Assembly: GCA_018971525.1 (NCBI GenBank)
Contig: JAGXAR010000010.1
Location: 1 to 64,000, forward strand
Reading direction: 5' to 3'
DNA from: Nitrospirota bacterium
GTDB lineage: Bacteria; Nitrospirota; Nitrospiria; Nitrospirales; Nitrospiraceae
DNA: 64,000 nucleotides
Below, one piece after another: positions 63,080 through 64,000 of this stretch. The position numbers were made by a program, and so were the translations under genes. The notes below the pieces were generated by a model, which was not told the origin of the DNA, made no database searches, and was given only the letters and a program-made list of their open reading frames with translations. Numbering within the stretch: position 1 is the stretch's first letter; each line of letters begins with the position of its first letter.

Positions 63080-63190
63080 GCTGGACTCGCGAGACAGGCG
63101 CGACTGGCGCGAGAAGTAAGACCTATCGCCCGTTCAGCATCTCACCTTTCGCGCTTGTCACGCCCTTGTCGCTCGTCGCGCATATCCAGC
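63080..63190. repeat. Iterated-word palindrome, GCGCGA type (end of larB)
   Basis: GCTGGACTCGCGAGACAGGC (63079-63098) and the following GCGCGACTGGCGCGAGAAG are matched in inverted form by CTTTCGCGCTTGTCACGCCC (63145-63164) and on to CATATCCAGC (63181-63190). The right arm is the coding end of larB and gives its charged C-terminal tail. It lies between convergent genes. Confidence 0.65.
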
Positions 63191-63927
63191 ACATTGATCC
63201 GGTGCGCAAGACACCCGGCCCCGAACCCATTGTCGATGTTCATCACGCCGACCCCCGCCGCGCAGGAGTTCAACATCGTCAACAACGCAGCGAGTCCACC
63301 GAAACTCGCGCCGTAGCCCCGACTCGTCGGCACGGCCACGACTGGACAGGGAACCAGCCCGCCGACCACGCTTGGCAAGACTCCGTCCATCCCTGCGACC
63401 ACCACGACCACCCGGGCTTGCATCAGTCGGCTCTGACGCTCCAGCAACCGATGAATGCCGGCCACGCCCACGTCATAGAGCGTCTCAACCCGACTCCCCA
63501 TGATCTCCGCCGTCACTCTCGCTTCTTCCGCGACAGGAATGTCCGAGGTGCCGGCTGTAATCACCAAGACGTGCCCCTGCAGCCGCCGCTTGGGGTCACG
63601 GATCGACACGATGCGCGCCTCGTCATGATAGATAGCTCGACGATCAAGCCGTTTAATGAGCGTGGCAACCTGGCGAGTCGCGCGCGTCGCCAACAACGGG
63701 CGATGATGTTTCAATAACGCCTTGGCAATGGCGCGGATCTGGGCCGACGTCTTCCCCTCGCAGAAAATGACCTCGGGGAATCCTTGCCGTAACGACCGGT
63801 GGTGATCCACCGAGGCAAAGCCGAGATCTTCATTAGGCAGGGTGCGGAACCGCCCGATAGCTGTCGCCACAGGCAGAGTGCCCGCCCGCACCTTGTTCAG
63901 CAGTCGTTCAAGCGCCTCAGGATTCAC
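63142..63927 (-). CDS. larB: Pyridinium-3,5-biscarboxylic acid mononucleotide synthase LarB
   Basis: The 261-residue protein has the LarB N terminus (NEDLGFASVDHHRSLRQGFPEVIFCEGKT) and the PurE-like carboxylase domain (VLVITAGTSDIPVAEEA, VPTSRGYGASFGGLAALLTMLNSCAAGVGVMNIDNGFGAG). It carboxylates and hydrolyses nicotinic acid adenine dinucleotide as the first step of nickel-pincer cofactor synthesis. The GTG start overlaps the stop of the preceding gene (GTGA). The charged tail RDERQGRDKRER is encoded in a palindrome arm. Confidence 0.92.
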   Translation of the reverse strand: MNPEALERLLNKVRAGTLPVATAIGRFRTLPNEDLGFASVDHHRSLRQGFPEVIFCEGKTSAQIRAIAKALLKHHRPLLATRATRQVATLIKRLDRRAIYHDEARIVSIRDPKRRLQGHVLVITAGTSDIPVAEEARVTAEIMGSRVETLYDVGVAGIHRLLERQSRLMQARVVVVVAGMDGVLPSVVGGLVPCPVVAVPTSRGYGASFGGLAALLTMLNSCAAGVGVMNIDNGFGAGCLAHRINVLDMRDERQGRDKRER

Positions 63928-64000
63928 GCCTGTCCTTTCTCCGGCTTTGCGTCGCGCTCCATGAGATCAGTCACCGCCTTGCGGCAGGACTTTCCTTCGA
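63924..64000 (-). CDS. C-terminal fragment of an unidentified gene
   Basis: The last 25 codons of a - strand gene run off the window end. The visible peptide is EGKSCRKAVTDLMERDAKPE and four more residues. Its stop overlaps the larB start by a GTGA junction, so it is probably in the same operon. The fragment is too short to assign. Confidence 0.6.
   Translation of the reverse strand, partial: EGKSCRKAVTDLMERDAKPEKGQA

Overview
The window looks like a chromosomal segment of a Nitrospira-type bacterium (phylum Nitrospirota). This assignment is an inference from high GC (by eye close to 60%), a complete nuoA-N operon with a fused NuoCD, a LuxR/LuxI pair, a UspA-PCP_red-radical SAM cluster, and a general gene style that I associate with Nitrospira. 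No rRNA or tRNA gene was seen. About 55 genes can be supported.

Layout. 0-16.5 kb: a MidA/NDUFAF7-type methyltransferase followed by the whole complex I operon (nuoA, B, CD, E, F, G, H, I, J, K, L, M, N), all on the + strand. 16.6-25.2 kb: membrane proteins (YihY family, an ECF S-component-like protein), an M50-CBS site-2-type protease on the - strand, a CE4 deacetylase, GNAT and VOC proteins, a DapF-like epimerase lacking both catalytic cysteines, and uvrC. 25.6-30.8 kb: a signalling block made of convergent luxR and luxI with a 20-bp lux-box-like palindrome upstream of luxI, then two HisKA_3 histidine kinases, a NarL-type response regulator and a receiver domain with Asn at the phosphorylation site. 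30.9-40.6 kb: YqhA-type protein, two lipoproteins, two patatin phospholipases, a HerA-like ATPase and a probable outer-membrane protein. 40.6-45.2 kb: a DUF486 protein, an FRG-domain protein, a UvrA that lacks the insertion domain, and UbiE/MenG.

45.3-51.2 kb: a radical SAM protein, a 705-residue fusion of two UspA domains with three PCP_red domains and a rubredoxin-like zinc ribbon, a SPASM radical SAM protein that itself ends in a PCP_red domain, and a histidine-rich four-helix membrane protein. Shared PCP_red domains and a one-base stop/start overlap point to a common, possibly tetrapyrrole- or redox-related, function that I do not recognise as described. 51.2-64 kb: an AT-richer gap, a ribbon-helix-helix-like protein with a receiver, repeat-rich DNA, a 2OG-Fe(II) oxygenase, then lolA, ftsK, rsmA, pdxA, a cation antiporter, larC, a secreted protein and larB on the - strand.

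The most unusual feature is the intergenic DNA. At least a dozen gaps hold a long imperfect palindrome whose two arms are built from a short word repeated two or three times; the word differs from locus to locus. The 3' arm often ends within a few bases of the next start codon, and several of those starts have no visible Shine-Dalgarno sequence. A second family has a conserved 48-base core between arms that differ in each copy but remain self-complementary. A third family (20.3, 52.7, 53.3 and 53.4 kb) is a 120-185 bp inverted-repeat element whose internal hairpin shows compensatory base changes.
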